Shown here one piece after another: positions 42,611 to 51,273 of a stretch of DNA of 64,000 nt. The position numbers and the translations under genes were made by a program. The stretch spans positions 970,001 to 1,034,000 of the forward strand of contig NZ_JABWRD020000002.1 in the NCBI RefSeq assembly GCF_014268785.2, written 5' to 3'. The notes under the pieces are model-generated. The model did no database searches, was not told the DNA's origin, and was given only the letters and a program-made list of their open reading frames with translations. How positions within the stretch are numbered: position 1 is the first letter of the stretch; every line of letters begins with the position of its first letter. The stretch is from Pseudomonas shirazensis (lineage in GTDB: Bacteria > Pseudomonadota > Gammaproteobacteria > Pseudomonadales > Pseudomonadaceae).

Positions 42611-42663
42611 GCCGACATGCCGGCTGCACCGTTTGTCGGAATTTGCCTGCACCACATGTCGGC
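42611..42663. promoter_or_regulatory. Inverted repeat upstream of the aryl polyene operon
   Basis: GCCGACATG (42611-42619) and CATGTCGGC (42655-42663) are exact inverse complements 35 bases apart. They lie in the 316-base gap between the ParA gene and the operon. The right arm ends about 52 bases before the -35 box. The spacing suits two bound dimers and looping, or an activator site. The regulator is unknown. Confidence 0.45.
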
Positions 42664-42714
42664 ATTGTGCAAAACGTAAATGAACTTGTCTGATGGCGAT
42701 TATGTAACCAGCAA

Positions 42715-42743
42715 TTGCTACACATCGCTGGCGCCGTGATAAT
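42715..42743 (+). promoter_or_regulatory. Sigma-70 promoter of the aryl polyene operon
   Basis: TTGCTA, a 17-base spacer and GATAAT (with a TG two bases before the -10) give a good housekeeping promoter. Transcription would begin near 42750, about 87 bases before the first gene. No other clear promoter interrupts the following overlapping gene run. Confidence 0.65.
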
Positions 42744-42836
42744 GCGCGCCACTCGGCGAATATGCCAACCCTGTCAGGTCGTTGTTACGAGTCATTCCTC
42801 GGCAAGGCAGTCCTTCAGGGCGGAATAAAAAGCACC

Positions 42837-43556
42837 GTGATCACCTTCGATATCAGCCAATGGCGTGCCTGGGCTCCAGGCCTGGTGACGCCTGCCGACT
42901 GGCAGGCGTGGGCCCAGGGCAGCCGACACAGCTGCAGTGAAGCGGCGTCGCCAGACGTCTCGTTCCTGCCGGCCATGCAGCGCCGTCGCCTGAGCAATCT
43001 GGCGCGCATGGCCTTTGCTGTCGGCTGGCCGCTGGCTGAAGGGTACGAGGCACTGCCGCTGGTATTTGCCTCGCGTCATGGCGAAACCCCGCGCACCTTT
43101 GCCATTCTCAGTGACCTGGCTGATCAGCAACCGTTGTCGCCGACCCAGTTCAGCCTGTCGGTGCACAACGCGATAATCGGGCTGTGGTCGATCCTGCGCG
43201 GCGAAACCAGCGAGATGACCGCCATTGCCGCTGCCGGCGATGGCCTCGAGCAGGGCTTGCTCGAAGCGGCGGCGCTGTTGGCGGAAGGCGCGCCAGCAGT
43301 GCTACTGATCCTCTGTGAAGAACTGCCGCCGGCGGTATACGACGCCTGGGTCGACGATGTGCCTTTCGCCTACGCCCTTGGCCTGTTGGTCACCCCGGGT
43401 CAGCAGTGGCAACTGAGCCCTGGCCCGGCAGCCACGCAGTCGTTGCCGCCCGCCCTGCCACATGCCCTGAGCTGGCTGCAGGCCACGCTGCGCGGCGTGA
43501 ATTGCTTCACTCATACCTGGAAGCGGCGGTCATGGACCTGGCAACGGCAGCCGTGA
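42837..43556 (+). CDS. Aryl polyene ketosynthase-like chain-length factor (ApeC type)
   Basis: The 239-residue protein resembles only the N-terminal half of a beta-ketoacyl synthase. It contains PLSPTQFSLSVHNAIIGLWS, where a real ketosynthase would carry its cysteine, so it is catalytically dead. Such half-KS proteins pair with an active KS and set chain length in aryl polyene systems. The start is taken as GTG 42837, with GGCGGA upstream; an ATG at 42762 adds 25 unconserved residues. It is the first gene of the operon and overlaps the next by 25 bases. Confidence 0.82.
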   Translation: MITFDISQWRAWAPGLVTPADWQAWAQGSRHSCSEAASPDVSFLPAMQRRRLSNLARMAFAVGWPLAEGYEALPLVFASRHGETPRTFAILSDLADQQPLSPTQFSLSVHNAIIGLWSILRGETSEMTAIAAAGDGLEQGLLEAAALLAEGAPAVLLILCEELPPAVYDAWVDDVPFAYALGLLVTPGQQWQLSPGPAATQSLPPALPHALSWLQATLRGVNCFTHTWKRRSWTWQRQP

Positions 43557-44344
43557 GCAAGCCCCGCGATCACTACTACTGGCGCCTGCTGGCGACAGCT
43601 GCGTGCTTTTGCCTGTTTGGTCTCGGCGGCCTGTGCCTGCGCGTGCTGGTGTTTCCGTTGCTCAGCTGCCTGCCAGGCGGAGTGGTGCGTCATCGCCAAC
43701 GCGCGCGCCACACCATCAGCTGGCTGTTCTGGCAGTTCGTACGGGTGATGCGGTTCAGTGGCGTGCTCACCTACCAGATCGACGGCGCCGAGCACCTCGG
43801 CCGCCCCGGGCAGATGATCATCGCCAACCACCCCTCGCTGATCGACGTGGTATTTCTCATCGGTCTGGTGCGTCAGGGCAATTGCGTGATCAAGCAGAGC
43901 CTGTTCGACAACCCCTTCACCCGCGGTCCGGTCAGTGAAGCGCAGTACCTGGGCAACGATGGCAGCATGGACATGCTCGACAACGCCGTGCAATGCCTGC
44001 GCGACGGCCAGCCACTGGTGATATTCCCGGAGGGCACCCGCACCCCGCCTGGCCAAGCGCCGGCCTTTCATCGCGGCGCCGCCGCGATTGCCCTGCGCGG
44101 TGCGAAGATCATCACCCCCGTAACCATCAAGGTCAGCCCGACCACCCTGACCAAGAACGAACCCTGGTACCGCATCCCTCAGCGCCGCGTGCACTTGAGC
44201 CTGAGTGTCGGCAACGATATCGACCCACAAACGTTCGCCGCCCTCGGACCTGCGCCTAAGGCGTCGCGCGCACTCAACGATTATCTGCATCAGTACTACA
44301 TCAAGGAGCTCGCCACCGATGAGCGATCCACAGCAAGACCTTAA
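43532..44344 (+). CDS. PlsC-type 1-acylglycerol phosphate acyltransferase-like protein (ApeD type)
   Basis: This 270-residue membrane protein has a hydrophobic N-terminus (about 20-50) and acyltransferase motifs. Block I NHPSLIDVVFL carries the catalytic His and Asp (H-x4-D), and block III reads FPEGTRTPPG. In aryl polyene systems this enzyme is thought to attach the chain to a glycerolipid-type anchor. The ATG at 43532 lies inside the preceding gene, indicating translational coupling. Confidence 0.82.
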   Translation: MDLATAAVSKPRDHYYWRLLATAACFCLFGLGGLCLRVLVFPLLSCLPGGVVRHRQRARHTISWLFWQFVRVMRFSGVLTYQIDGAEHLGRPGQMIIANHPSLIDVVFLIGLVRQGNCVIKQSLFDNPFTRGPVSEAQYLGNDGSMDMLDNAVQCLRDGQPLVIFPEGTRTPPGQAPAFHRGAAAIALRGAKIITPVTIKVSPTTLTKNEPWYRIPQRRVHLSLSVGNDIDPQTFAALGPAPKASRALNDYLHQYYIKELATDERSTARP

Positions 44345-44591
44345 CCGTGACCTCAAGCAATTGATCATCGACGCCCTCGGCCTGGAAGACATAGGCGTGG
44401 ACGACATCGACGACCAGCAACCGCTGTTTGGCGACGGCCTGGGCCTGGACTCGGTGGACGCCCTCGAGCTCGGTCTGGCGATACAGAAGCGCTATGGCAT
44501 CAAGATCGACGCCGACGCCAAGGACACCCGCAACCATTTCAGCAGCGTCGCCGCCCTGGCGGCGTTCGTCACTGCCCGCAACGCCGCCTGA
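44319..44591 (+). CDS. Acyl carrier protein 1 (ApeE type)
   Basis: This 90-residue carrier protein has the phosphopantetheine serine Ser45 in GLGLDSVDALELG. The pathway needs a 4'-phosphopantetheinyl transferase, probably encoded elsewhere. It overlaps the acyltransferase by 26 bases. It is one of two carriers; in the characterised pathway both are needed for chain building. Confidence 0.9.
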   Translation: MSDPQQDLNRDLKQLIIDALGLEDIGVDDIDDQQPLFGDGLGLDSVDALELGLAIQKRYGIKIDADAKDTRNHFSSVAALAAFVTARNAA

Positions 44592-44599
44592 GAATTCAC

Positions 44600-44854
44600 A
44601 TGCAAACCCGCGAAGACATCTTCAATATTTTGCGCGATGCGCTGGTCGAGCTGTTCGAGCTGGAGCCAGAGCGCGTAACCCTGGACGCCAACCTGTATCA
44701 GGACCTGGAAATCGACAGCATCGATGCGATCGACTTGATCGACCACATCAAGCGCCAGACCGGCAAGAAAATCGCCGCCGAAGAGTTCAAGGCCGTGCGC
44801 ACCGTCAATGATGTGGTCGAAGCGGTGTTCCGCCTGGTCAACCCGGCCGCATGA
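44600..44854 (+). CDS. Acyl carrier protein 2 (ApeF type)
   Basis: This 84-residue carrier has the attachment serine Ser40 in LEIDSIDAIDL. It differs enough from the first carrier (LEIDSID versus LGLDSVD) to suggest separate roles. Its stop overlaps the next ATG by 4 bases. Confidence 0.9.
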   Translation: MQTREDIFNILRDALVELFELEPERVTLDANLYQDLEIDSIDAIDLIDHIKRQTGKKIAAEEFKAVRTVNDVVEAVFRLVNPAA

Positions 44855-45396
44855 AACGCCTGATCGGCCTCGGTCTGGTCGTGGCTGGGGTGCTGTACCC
44901 GTTTGCCGTGCATTTCGGCCTGGCGCACTTTGCCCCGAGGCAGTTCGCCCTGCTGCTGGGTGGTCTGTGGCTGGCCCGCGTCTTGAGCGCGCCGCGCCGC
45001 CCGGCCAGCCTGTGCATGGCCGCGCTGGCGTTGGCCTTCTGCGCCCTGCTCGGGCTGAGCGACAGTGCCCAACTGCTGCGCTGGTACCCGGTGCTGATCA
45101 GCACCTTCATGCTCGGTCTGTTCGGCTCCAGCCTGCTCCACGGCATGCCCATAGCCGAGCGCCTGGCACGCCTGCAAGAGCCTGACTTGCCAGCCCGCGC
45201 GGTGCAGTACACCCGCCGGGTGACGCAGGTGTGGTGCCTGTTCTTTCTGCTTAACGGGCTGATCGCAGCGGGCCTGACCCTGTGGGCGCCACTGAGCTGG
45301 TGGACCCTGTACAACGGCCTGATCGCCTATATCGCGATGGGCCTGCTGTTCGCTGGCGAATGGCTGACAAGACAACGTGTGCGAGGACGCCCATGA
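44851..45396 (+). CDS. Small integral membrane protein of aryl polyene clusters (COG4648-like)
   Basis: This 181-residue protein is almost entirely hydrophobic, with about five to six membrane helices and short loops. Membrane proteins of this size follow the carrier proteins in aryl polyene clusters; the function is unknown. It overlaps both neighbours by ATGA. Confidence 0.75.
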   Translation: MKRLIGLGLVVAGVLYPFAVHFGLAHFAPRQFALLLGGLWLARVLSAPRRPASLCMAALALAFCALLGLSDSAQLLRWYPVLISTFMLGLFGSSLLHGMPIAERLARLQEPDLPARAVQYTRRVTQVWCLFFLLNGLIAAGLTLWAPLSWWTLYNGLIAYIAMGLLFAGEWLTRQRVRGRP

Positions 45397-47072
45397 ACTG
45401 GATCAATCTTCACCACCTGCTGCGCCCGCTGGATGCGCCGCGCCAGGTGACCCAGGCGCCAGCACTGGACCACGCCGAGCTGTGCACCCAGGCCTTGCGC
45501 CTCGCCGGTGGCCTGCAGCAGCGCGGCGTGCAGCGCCTGGCGGTGCACCTGGAAGACGCCGCCGAGCTGGCGATCGCCCTGCTCGGCGCCTGGCGCGCTG
45601 GCGTCACCGTGTTGCTGCCAGCCGACCTGCAAGCCGCCACGCGGGCCCGCTGGAGCGAGCAGGTCGACCTGTGGCTCAGCGACCAGGCCGGCGATCGTTC
45701 ATTGCTCAGCCTGCTCGATGAGCCACTGCCGGCAGCCGACCTCGACCCGCACACCTGCTCGATCAGCCTGTGCACCTCCGGCTCCAGCGGCGAGCCCAAG
45801 CGCATCGACAAGCAGCTGAGCCAACTGGCCAATGAAGTCAGCGCGCTGCAGGCACTGTGGGGCGCCAGCCTGGGCGATGCCTGGATCATTGGCAGCGTCG
45901 CCACCCAGCACATCTATGGCCTGCTGTTCCGCGTGCTCTGGCCACTGTGCGCGGGGCGCGGCTTCGAGCGCCGCCAACTGCCGTTCCCCGAAGACCTGCA
46001 ACGGGCCAGCCGCGAGCATGCAGACTTCGCCTGGGTGGCCAGCCCAGCCCTGCTCAAACGCATGGGTGACAACCTCGACTGGCCAGCGCTGAGCCACGTG
46101 CGCCGGGTATTCACCTCCGGCGGCGCCCTGCCCGCCGAAGCAGGCCAGCGCCTGCAACAGTTGCTCGGCCAATGGCCGACCGAGATCTTCGGCAGCTCTG
46201 AAACGGGCGGTATCGCCTGGCGTCAGGGCGACACCCTGTGGCAGCCCTTTGCCGAGGTGCAACTGAGCCAGGACGCGCACGGCGCCCTGCGCATTGCCTC
46301 ACCCTACCTGCCCGTCGGGCATGTCGAACAAACGGCCGATGCGGTCGAGTTCAGCACCGACGGCCGCCTGCGCCTGCTCGGCCGGCTCGACCGGATCGTC
46401 AAGCTGGAAGAAAAACGCGTGTCGCTGCCCCTGCTCGAACAAGCGCTGTGCAGCCATGCCTGGGTCAGCGAAGCGCGGCTGGGCATGCTCGAACAGGGCC
46501 GCGCCTACCTCGGCGCCTTGCTGGTGTTGTCGGCCAGCGGCCGGCACGCCCTGCGCAATCAGGGCCGACGCGCGTTGATCGAAGGCCTGCGACGGCACTT
46601 GGCCGATCACTGCGAAGCGGTCGCCCTGCCGCGGCGCTGGCGACTGCTGCGCCAGCTGCCGTTGACCAGCCAGGGCAAGCTGCCCGAGGCCCAGGTGCAG
46701 GCGCTGCTGCAAGCCCCACGCAGCATGCAGCCAGAGCTGCTCGAACAGCGCCAGGAGCAGGACCAGCACCTGCTCACACTGCACGTGCCGCTGGACCTGG
46801 CCTGCTTCAGCGGGCACTTCCCGAAAACGCCGGTGCTGCCCGGTGTGGTGCAGGTCGACTGGGCGATTGCCCTGGCCAGCGCACTCCTGCCGGGCGAGCG
46901 CCGCTTTGCCGGCATGGAAGTGCTCAAATTCCAGCAACTGGTGCGCCCCGGTGACGAAGTGCTGCTGAGCCTGCGCTGGGACAGCGAGCGTGGCAAACTT
47001 TACTTCGCCTACACCTGCGCCGGGCAGGCCTGCTCCAGCGGCCGCATTCTGATGGAGACGGTCGATGCATAA
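45393..47072 (+). CDS. Fused aryl-acid acyl-ACP ligase and hotdog dehydratase (ApeH-ApeI type)
   Basis: This 559-residue two-domain enzyme starts with an adenylation domain (1 to about 440) bearing P-loop [11 protein letters not shown] (127-137), FGSSETGG (266-273), [14 protein letters not shown] and Lys429 in TSQGKLPEA. It would activate the aryl starter acid and load a carrier protein. Residues about 445-559 form a FabA/FabZ-like hotdog with His475 in [14 protein letters not shown] and Asp489 at the usual acidic site (VQVDWA). It could dehydrate beta-hydroxyacyl-ACP. In the characterised Xenorhabdus pathway these activities are separate proteins, so I read this as a fusion. The ATG at 45393 overlaps the previous stop. 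Confidence 0.82.
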   Translation: MNWINLHHLLRPLDAPRQVTQAPALDHAELCTQALRLAGGLQQRGVQRLAVHLEDAAELAIALLGAWRAGVTVLLPADLQAATRARWSEQVDLWLSDQAGDRSLLSLLDEPLPAADLDPHTCSISLCTSGSSGEPKRIDKQLSQLANEVSALQALWGASLGDAWIIGSVATQHIYGLLFRVLWPLCAGRGFERRQLPFPEDLQRASREHADFAWVASPALLKRMGDNLDWPALSHVRRVFTSGGALPAEAGQRLQQLLGQWPTEIFGSSETGGIAWRQGDTLWQPFAEVQLSQDAHGALRIASPYLPVGHVEQTADAVEFSTDGRLRLLGRLDRIVKLEEKRVSLPLLEQALCSHAWVSEARLGMLEQGRAYLGALLVLSASGRHALRNQGRRALIEGLRRHLADHCEAVALPRRWRLLRQLPLTSQGKLPEAQVQALLQAPRSMQPELLEQRQEQDQHLLTLHVPLDLACFSGHFPKTPVLPGVVQVDWAIALASALLPGERRFAGMEVLKFQQLVRPGDEVLLSLRWDSERGKLYFAYTCAGQACSSGRILMETVDA

Positions 47073-47799
47073 GCCTTGCGCAGTGATCCCGGTATACAAC
47101 CACGAGCACGCGCTGCCGGCAGTAGTCAGCGACCTGCAGCGCGCCAGGCTGCCCTGCGTGCTGGTTGACGACGCCAGCAGCCCCGCCTGCGCCTCAGTGC
47201 TGGCACAGCTGGCCACTCAAACGGACATCTATCTGGTCAGCCTGAGCGTCAACCAGGGCAAGGGCGGCGCGGTGATGGCCGGCCTGCGCGAAGCGGCGCG
47301 GCTGGGTTTCACTCATGCGCTGCAAGTAGACGCCGACGGCCAGCATGACCTGGGCGACATCGGCCGTTTTCTTGAGCTTTCGCAGAATGATCCACAGGCG
47401 CTGGTATGTGGTTATCCGCAATACGACGCCAGCGTGCCCAAGGGCCGTCTGTATGCGCGCTACCTGACCCATGTATGGGTGTGGATCAACAGCCTGTCGC
47501 TGCAGATTCCCGATTCCATGTGCGGTTTTCGCGTCTACCCGCTGCCTGCCACGCTGGCCCTGATCGACAGCGTCAAGCTTGGCCGGCGAATGGATTTCGA
47601 CCCGGAGATCCTGGTGCGCCTGGCCTGGCGCAACCAGCCGATGCGCTGGCTGCCAACCCGCGTGCACTACCCACAGGACGGCCTGTCGCACTTTCGCCTG
47701 GTGCACGACAACGCGCTGATCTCGAAAATGCACGCCAAGCTGTTCTTCGGCATGCTGCTGCGCGCACCGCTGATCGTCTGGCGCAGGTGGCGCGCATGA
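47065..47799 (+). CDS. Family 2 glycosyltransferase
   Basis: This 244-residue GT-A enzyme has IPVYNHEHALP and VLVDDASS at the N-terminus, the nucleotide-metal motif VDADGQHD near residue 90, and DPEILVRLAWR near the end. No membrane helices are evident. It probably adds a sugar, or a phospholipid-like head, to the polyene anchor. It overlaps the ligase gene by 8 bases and the acyltransferase by 4. Confidence 0.85.
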   Translation: MHKPCAVIPVYNHEHALPAVVSDLQRARLPCVLVDDASSPACASVLAQLATQTDIYLVSLSVNQGKGGAVMAGLREAARLGFTHALQVDADGQHDLGDIGRFLELSQNDPQALVCGYPQYDASVPKGRLYARYLTHVWVWINSLSLQIPDSMCGFRVYPLPATLALIDSVKLGRRMDFDPEILVRLAWRNQPMRWLPTRVHYPQDGLSHFRLVHDNALISKMHAKLFFGMLLRAPLIVWRRWRA

Positions 47800-48734
47800 C
47801 TACTCCTTCGCGGCACTGGGCACAGCATCAGGAGCGCGGCAGTTTCTGGCTGATGAAGCTGACCGCAACACTGGTACGGCTGCTTGGCCGGCGCGTGCTG
47901 AGCCCGCTGATCCACGTCATCGTCGGCTACTTCTTCCTGTTCGGCCGCCGCGCCCGGCGCAGTGCCTGGCAATACCAGCAACGGCTCAGCGCATGCAACG
48001 GCGGACAGACACCGGCGCCGAGCCAGTGGCAGGTGTTCCGCCAGTTCATGGCGTTCGCCGACGCCCTGCTGGACAAGCTCGATGTATGGAACGGCCGCCT
48101 GCGCCTGGAAGACATCGAAATCGACGACCCCGCGCAACTGCGCACGCAATTGCGCGGCGAGCGCGGGCAGATGCTGGTGGGCGCCCACCTGGGCAACCTT
48201 GAAGTGTGCCGGGCGCTGGCCGAACTGGGCGAGCAGGTGACCATGAACGTGCTTGTGCACACCCGCCACGCCGAGCGCTTCAACCGCCTGCTGGGCGAGG
48301 CCGGCGCGACCAATCTGCGCCTGATTCAGGTCAGCGAATTGGACCCGGTAGTGATGCTGCAGTTGTCCGAACGGCTCGAGCGCGGCGAATGGCTGGCGAT
48401 TGCCGGTGATCGGGTACCGCTGCATGGCGCGCGCACCGTCGAGGTGGATTTCCTCGGCCACCGCGCCGCATTCCCGCAGGGGCCGTGGCTGCTGGCAGGG
48501 ATCCTTGGCTGCCCGCTCAACCTGCTGTTCTGCCTCAAGCTGCAAGGCCGCTACCGAGTCACTCTCGAACCCTTCGCCGAGCGCGTGCAATGGCGCCGCG
48601 GCCAGCGCGACCAAGTGATTGCCGAATGGACCGCGCGCTATGCGCAACGCCTGGCGCACTACTGCAGCCAAGCGCCGCTGCAGTGGTTCAACTTCTACCC
48701 TTTCTGGAAGACCGACGACGATGCATCCGCATGA
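47796..48734 (+). CDS. LpxL/HtrB-type lipid acyltransferase
   Basis: This 312-residue membrane-bound acyltransferase of the lipid A late-acyltransferase family has the catalytic H-x4-E motif HLGNLE near residue 131, plus GDRVPLHG and FPQGPWLLA. In related clusters the glycosyltransferase and this domain are one protein or adjacent genes. Together they probably build the lipid part of the pigment. The ATG at 47796 excludes the unrelated upstream extension of the frame. Confidence 0.85.
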   Translation: MTTPSRHWAQHQERGSFWLMKLTATLVRLLGRRVLSPLIHVIVGYFFLFGRRARRSAWQYQQRLSACNGGQTPAPSQWQVFRQFMAFADALLDKLDVWNGRLRLEDIEIDDPAQLRTQLRGERGQMLVGAHLGNLEVCRALAELGEQVTMNVLVHTRHAERFNRLLGEAGATNLRLIQVSELDPVVMLQLSERLERGEWLAIAGDRVPLHGARTVEVDFLGHRAAFPQGPWLLAGILGCPLNLLFCLKLQGRYRVTLEPFAERVQWRRGQRDQVIAEWTARYAQRLAHYCSQAPLQWFNFYPFWKTDDDASA

Positions 48735-50259
48735 GCCTGTAACTTTCGGTGAGTCGCACCTGGCCATCGAAGCTGTTGTAGCCCTGGCCGAACGCCGGGT
48801 CAGCGCCCACTTGCAGGACGACGCCGCCTACCGCGAACGCATCGCTCGTGGCGCGCGCTTTCTCGACACCCTGCTGAGCAAGGAAGGGGTGATCTACGGC
48901 GTCACTACCGGTTACGGCGATTCCTGCGTGGTGGCCGTGCCGCTGGAGCATGTCGAGGCGCTGCCGCAGCACCTGTACACCTTCCATGGCTGCGGCCTGG
49001 GCCGCCTGCTCGAAGCACCGGCGGTGCGCGCCGTGCTGGCGGCCCGCCTGCGCTCGCTGAGCCACGGCGTGTCGGGGGTGCGCCTGGAGTTGCTGGAGCG
49101 CCTGCGCGCATTTCTCGAACACGACATCCTGCCGCTGATCCCGGAAGAAGGTTCGGTCGGCGCCAGCGGCGACCTGACGCCGCTGTCGTACGTCGCCGCG
49201 ACCCTGTCCGGCGAGCGCGAGGTCAGCTACCAGGGCCAGCGCCGCAGCAGTGCCGACGTGCACCGCGAGCTGGGCTGGCAGCCCTTGGTGCTGCGCCCCA
49301 AAGAGGCCCTGGCATTGATGAACGGCACTGCGGTGATGACCGGCCTGGCCTGCCTGGCCTTCTCCCGCGCCGACTACCTGCTGCAACTGGCCACGCGCAT
49401 CACCGCCCTCAACGTGATCGCCCTGCAGGGCAACCCGGAGCACTTCGACGAGCGCCTGTTCGCCGCCAAGCCGCACCCCGGCCAGACGCAAGTCGCCGCC
49501 TGGTTGCGCCAGGACCTGGCCATCGACGCCCCGCTGCCACCGCTGCACCGCCTGCAGGACCGTTACTCGCTACGCTGCGCCCCACATGTGCTGGGCGTGC
49601 TGGCCGACAGCCTGGGCTGGCTGCGCGGTTTTATCGAAACCGAACTGAACAGCGCCAACGACAACCCGATCATCGACGGCGACGCCGAGCGCGTACTGCA
49701 TGGCGGGCACTTCTATGGCGGCCATATCGCCTTTGCCATGGACAGCCTGAAAACCTTGGTGGCGAACGTTGCCGACCTGCTCGACCGCCAGCTCGCCTTG
49801 CTGGTCGACACCCGTTACAACCACGGCCTGCCAAGCAACCTGTCGGGCGCCCCGGCCGAGCGGGCGATGATCAACCATGGCTTCAAGGCCGTGCAGATCG
49901 GCGCCAGCGCCTGGACCGCCGAAGCGCTCAAGCTGACCATGCCGGCCAGCGTGTTCTCGCGTTCCACCGAATGCCACAACCAGGACAAGGTGAGCATGGG
50001 CACCATCGCTGCGCGCGATGCCCTGCGCGTGCTGGAGCTGACCGAGCAGGTTGCCGCTGCGACCCTGCTGGCGGCGAATCAGGGCGTGTGGCTGCGTGCC
50101 CGCCAGGCAGAGAGCCATGCACTGCCGCCAGCACTGGCGCAGATGCACGAAGCCCTGCTCGACGAGTTCGTCCCGGTGATCGAAGACCGCGCGCTGGAAG
50201 CCGACCTGCGCCACTGCCTGCTGCGCATCGGCCAACGCCACTGGAGGCTGCATGCGTAG
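48721..50259 (+). CDS. MIO-type aromatic amino-acid ammonia-lyase
   Basis: This 512-residue enzyme of the HAL/PAL/TAL family has YGVTTGYG (59-66) and the Ala148-Ser149-Gly150 triad (GASGDLTPLSY) that cyclises to the MIO electrophile. It would deaminate tyrosine or phenylalanine to a cinnamate-type acid used as aryl starter. The selectivity pair, which follows MIO family numbering, reads Phe88-His89 (TFHGCG). Histidine lyases have Ser-His, tyrosine lyases His-Leu and phenylalanine lyases Phe-Leu. Context argues against histidine catabolism: there is no hut gene nearby. It overlaps the acyltransferase by 14 bases. Confidence 0.85.
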   Translation: MHPHEPVTFGESHLAIEAVVALAERRVSAHLQDDAAYRERIARGARFLDTLLSKEGVIYGVTTGYGDSCVVAVPLEHVEALPQHLYTFHGCGLGRLLEAPAVRAVLAARLRSLSHGVSGVRLELLERLRAFLEHDILPLIPEEGSVGASGDLTPLSYVAATLSGEREVSYQGQRRSSADVHRELGWQPLVLRPKEALALMNGTAVMTGLACLAFSRADYLLQLATRITALNVIALQGNPEHFDERLFAAKPHPGQTQVAAWLRQDLAIDAPLPPLHRLQDRYSLRCAPHVLGVLADSLGWLRGFIETELNSANDNPIIDGDAERVLHGGHFYGGHIAFAMDSLKTLVANVADLLDRQLALLVDTRYNHGLPSNLSGAPAERAMINHGFKAVQIGASAWTAEALKLTMPASVFSRSTECHNQDKVSMGTIAARDALRVLELTEQVAAATLLAANQGVWLRARQAESHALPPALAQMHEALLDEFVPVIEDRALEADLRHCLLRIGQRHWRLHA

Positions 50260-50677
50260 TGCGGGAGTGATCCACGTCGACACTGAACTGCTGGTGCCGT
50301 TTTTCGACGTCGACAGCATGCATGTGGTCTGGCACGGCCATTACGTCAAATACCTGGAAGTGGCCCGCTGCGCGCTGCTCGACCAGCTCGGCCACAACTA
50401 CGTGCAGATGCAGGCGAGCGGTTTTGCCTGGCCGGTGATCGACCTGCAGCTGCGTTATATCCGCGGCGCCACCTTTGGCCAGCGCTTGACCGTGCGCGCG
50501 AGCCTGGTCGAGTGGGAAAACCGCTTGAAGATTCATTACCTGATCAGCGACGCCGAAACCGGCGAGCGGATGACCCGCGCGAGCACGGTGCAGGTCGCGG
50601 TGCACATCGACAGCGGCGAAATGCAGCTGGCCTCGCCGCAGGTCATGCTCGACGCCGTGCAGAGGGTTTTGCCATGA
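50252..50677 (+). CDS. 4-hydroxybenzoyl-CoA-type hotdog thioesterase (ApeK type)
   Basis: This 141-residue single-hotdog protein has the family motif FFDVDSMHVVWHGHYVKYLE, where the Asp near residue 15 and the following WHGHY form the active site. It may release or proofread acyl groups stuck on the carrier proteins. It overlaps the lyase by 8 bases and the LolA-like gene by 4. Confidence 0.85.
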   Translation: MRSAGVIHVDTELLVPFFDVDSMHVVWHGHYVKYLEVARCALLDQLGHNYVQMQASGFAWPVIDLQLRYIRGATFGQRLTVRASLVEWENRLKIHYLISDAETGERMTRASTVQVAVHIDSGEMQLASPQVMLDAVQRVLP

Positions 50678-51273
50678 AGCGCCTGTGCGCATTGTTCACC
50701 CTTGCCCTGAGCCTGCTCAGCCCGCTGGCGCAAGCATTCAGCCTTGATGACCTGCAGCGCCAGCTCAGCGCGCCGGCGGTGGTCAAAGGCCCGTTCATTC
50801 AGGAAAAGCACCTGCGCGCCCTGCCCCAGCCGTTGCTGAGCAAGGGCCAGTTCGTACTGGCCCGCGAGCATGGTTTGTTGTGGCTGTTGCAGACGCCGCT
50901 GCGCCAGGACTACCGGATCGACGCCAACGGCATTGCCCGGCGTGATCCGAGCGGCTGGCAGCGCCTGCCCAGCGCCAGTGCCGGCGCCGAGCAGAACCGG
51001 CTGTTCTTTGCCGTGCTGCAAGGCGACAGTGCCGGTCTCAAGCGCGACTTCGAACTGAGCCTGAGCGGTGATGCCACGCACTGGCAGCTGCAACTGACCC
51101 CGCGTTCGCTGCTGCTCAAACAGATCTTCACCCGCATCGACATCAGCGGCGGGCAGTTCGTCGAACAGATTCAGCTCAGTGAAACCCAGGGCGACAGCAC
51201 GCTGCTGCGAATGACCGACAGCCATGGCGCTGCCGCCCTCAGCGACACGGAGCGCAGCGATTTTGTCGATTGA
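50674..51273 (+). CDS. LolA-like periplasmic carrier (ApeL type)
   Basis: This 199-residue exported protein has a signal peptide ending at AQA (about residue 22). A LolA-like half-barrel follows (FIQEKHLRALPQPLLSKGQFVLAREHGLLW). LolA carries lipoproteins to the outer membrane. Homologues in aryl polyene clusters are thought to carry the lipid-linked pigment. The ATG at 50674 gives the signal peptide. Confidence 0.85.
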   Translation: MKRLCALFTLALSLLSPLAQAFSLDDLQRQLSAPAVVKGPFIQEKHLRALPQPLLSKGQFVLAREHGLLWLLQTPLRQDYRIDANGIARRDPSGWQRLPSASAGAEQNRLFFAVLQGDSAGLKRDFELSLSGDATHWQLQLTPRSLLLKQIFTRIDISGGQFVEQIQLSETQGDSTLLRMTDSHGAAALSDTERSDFVD

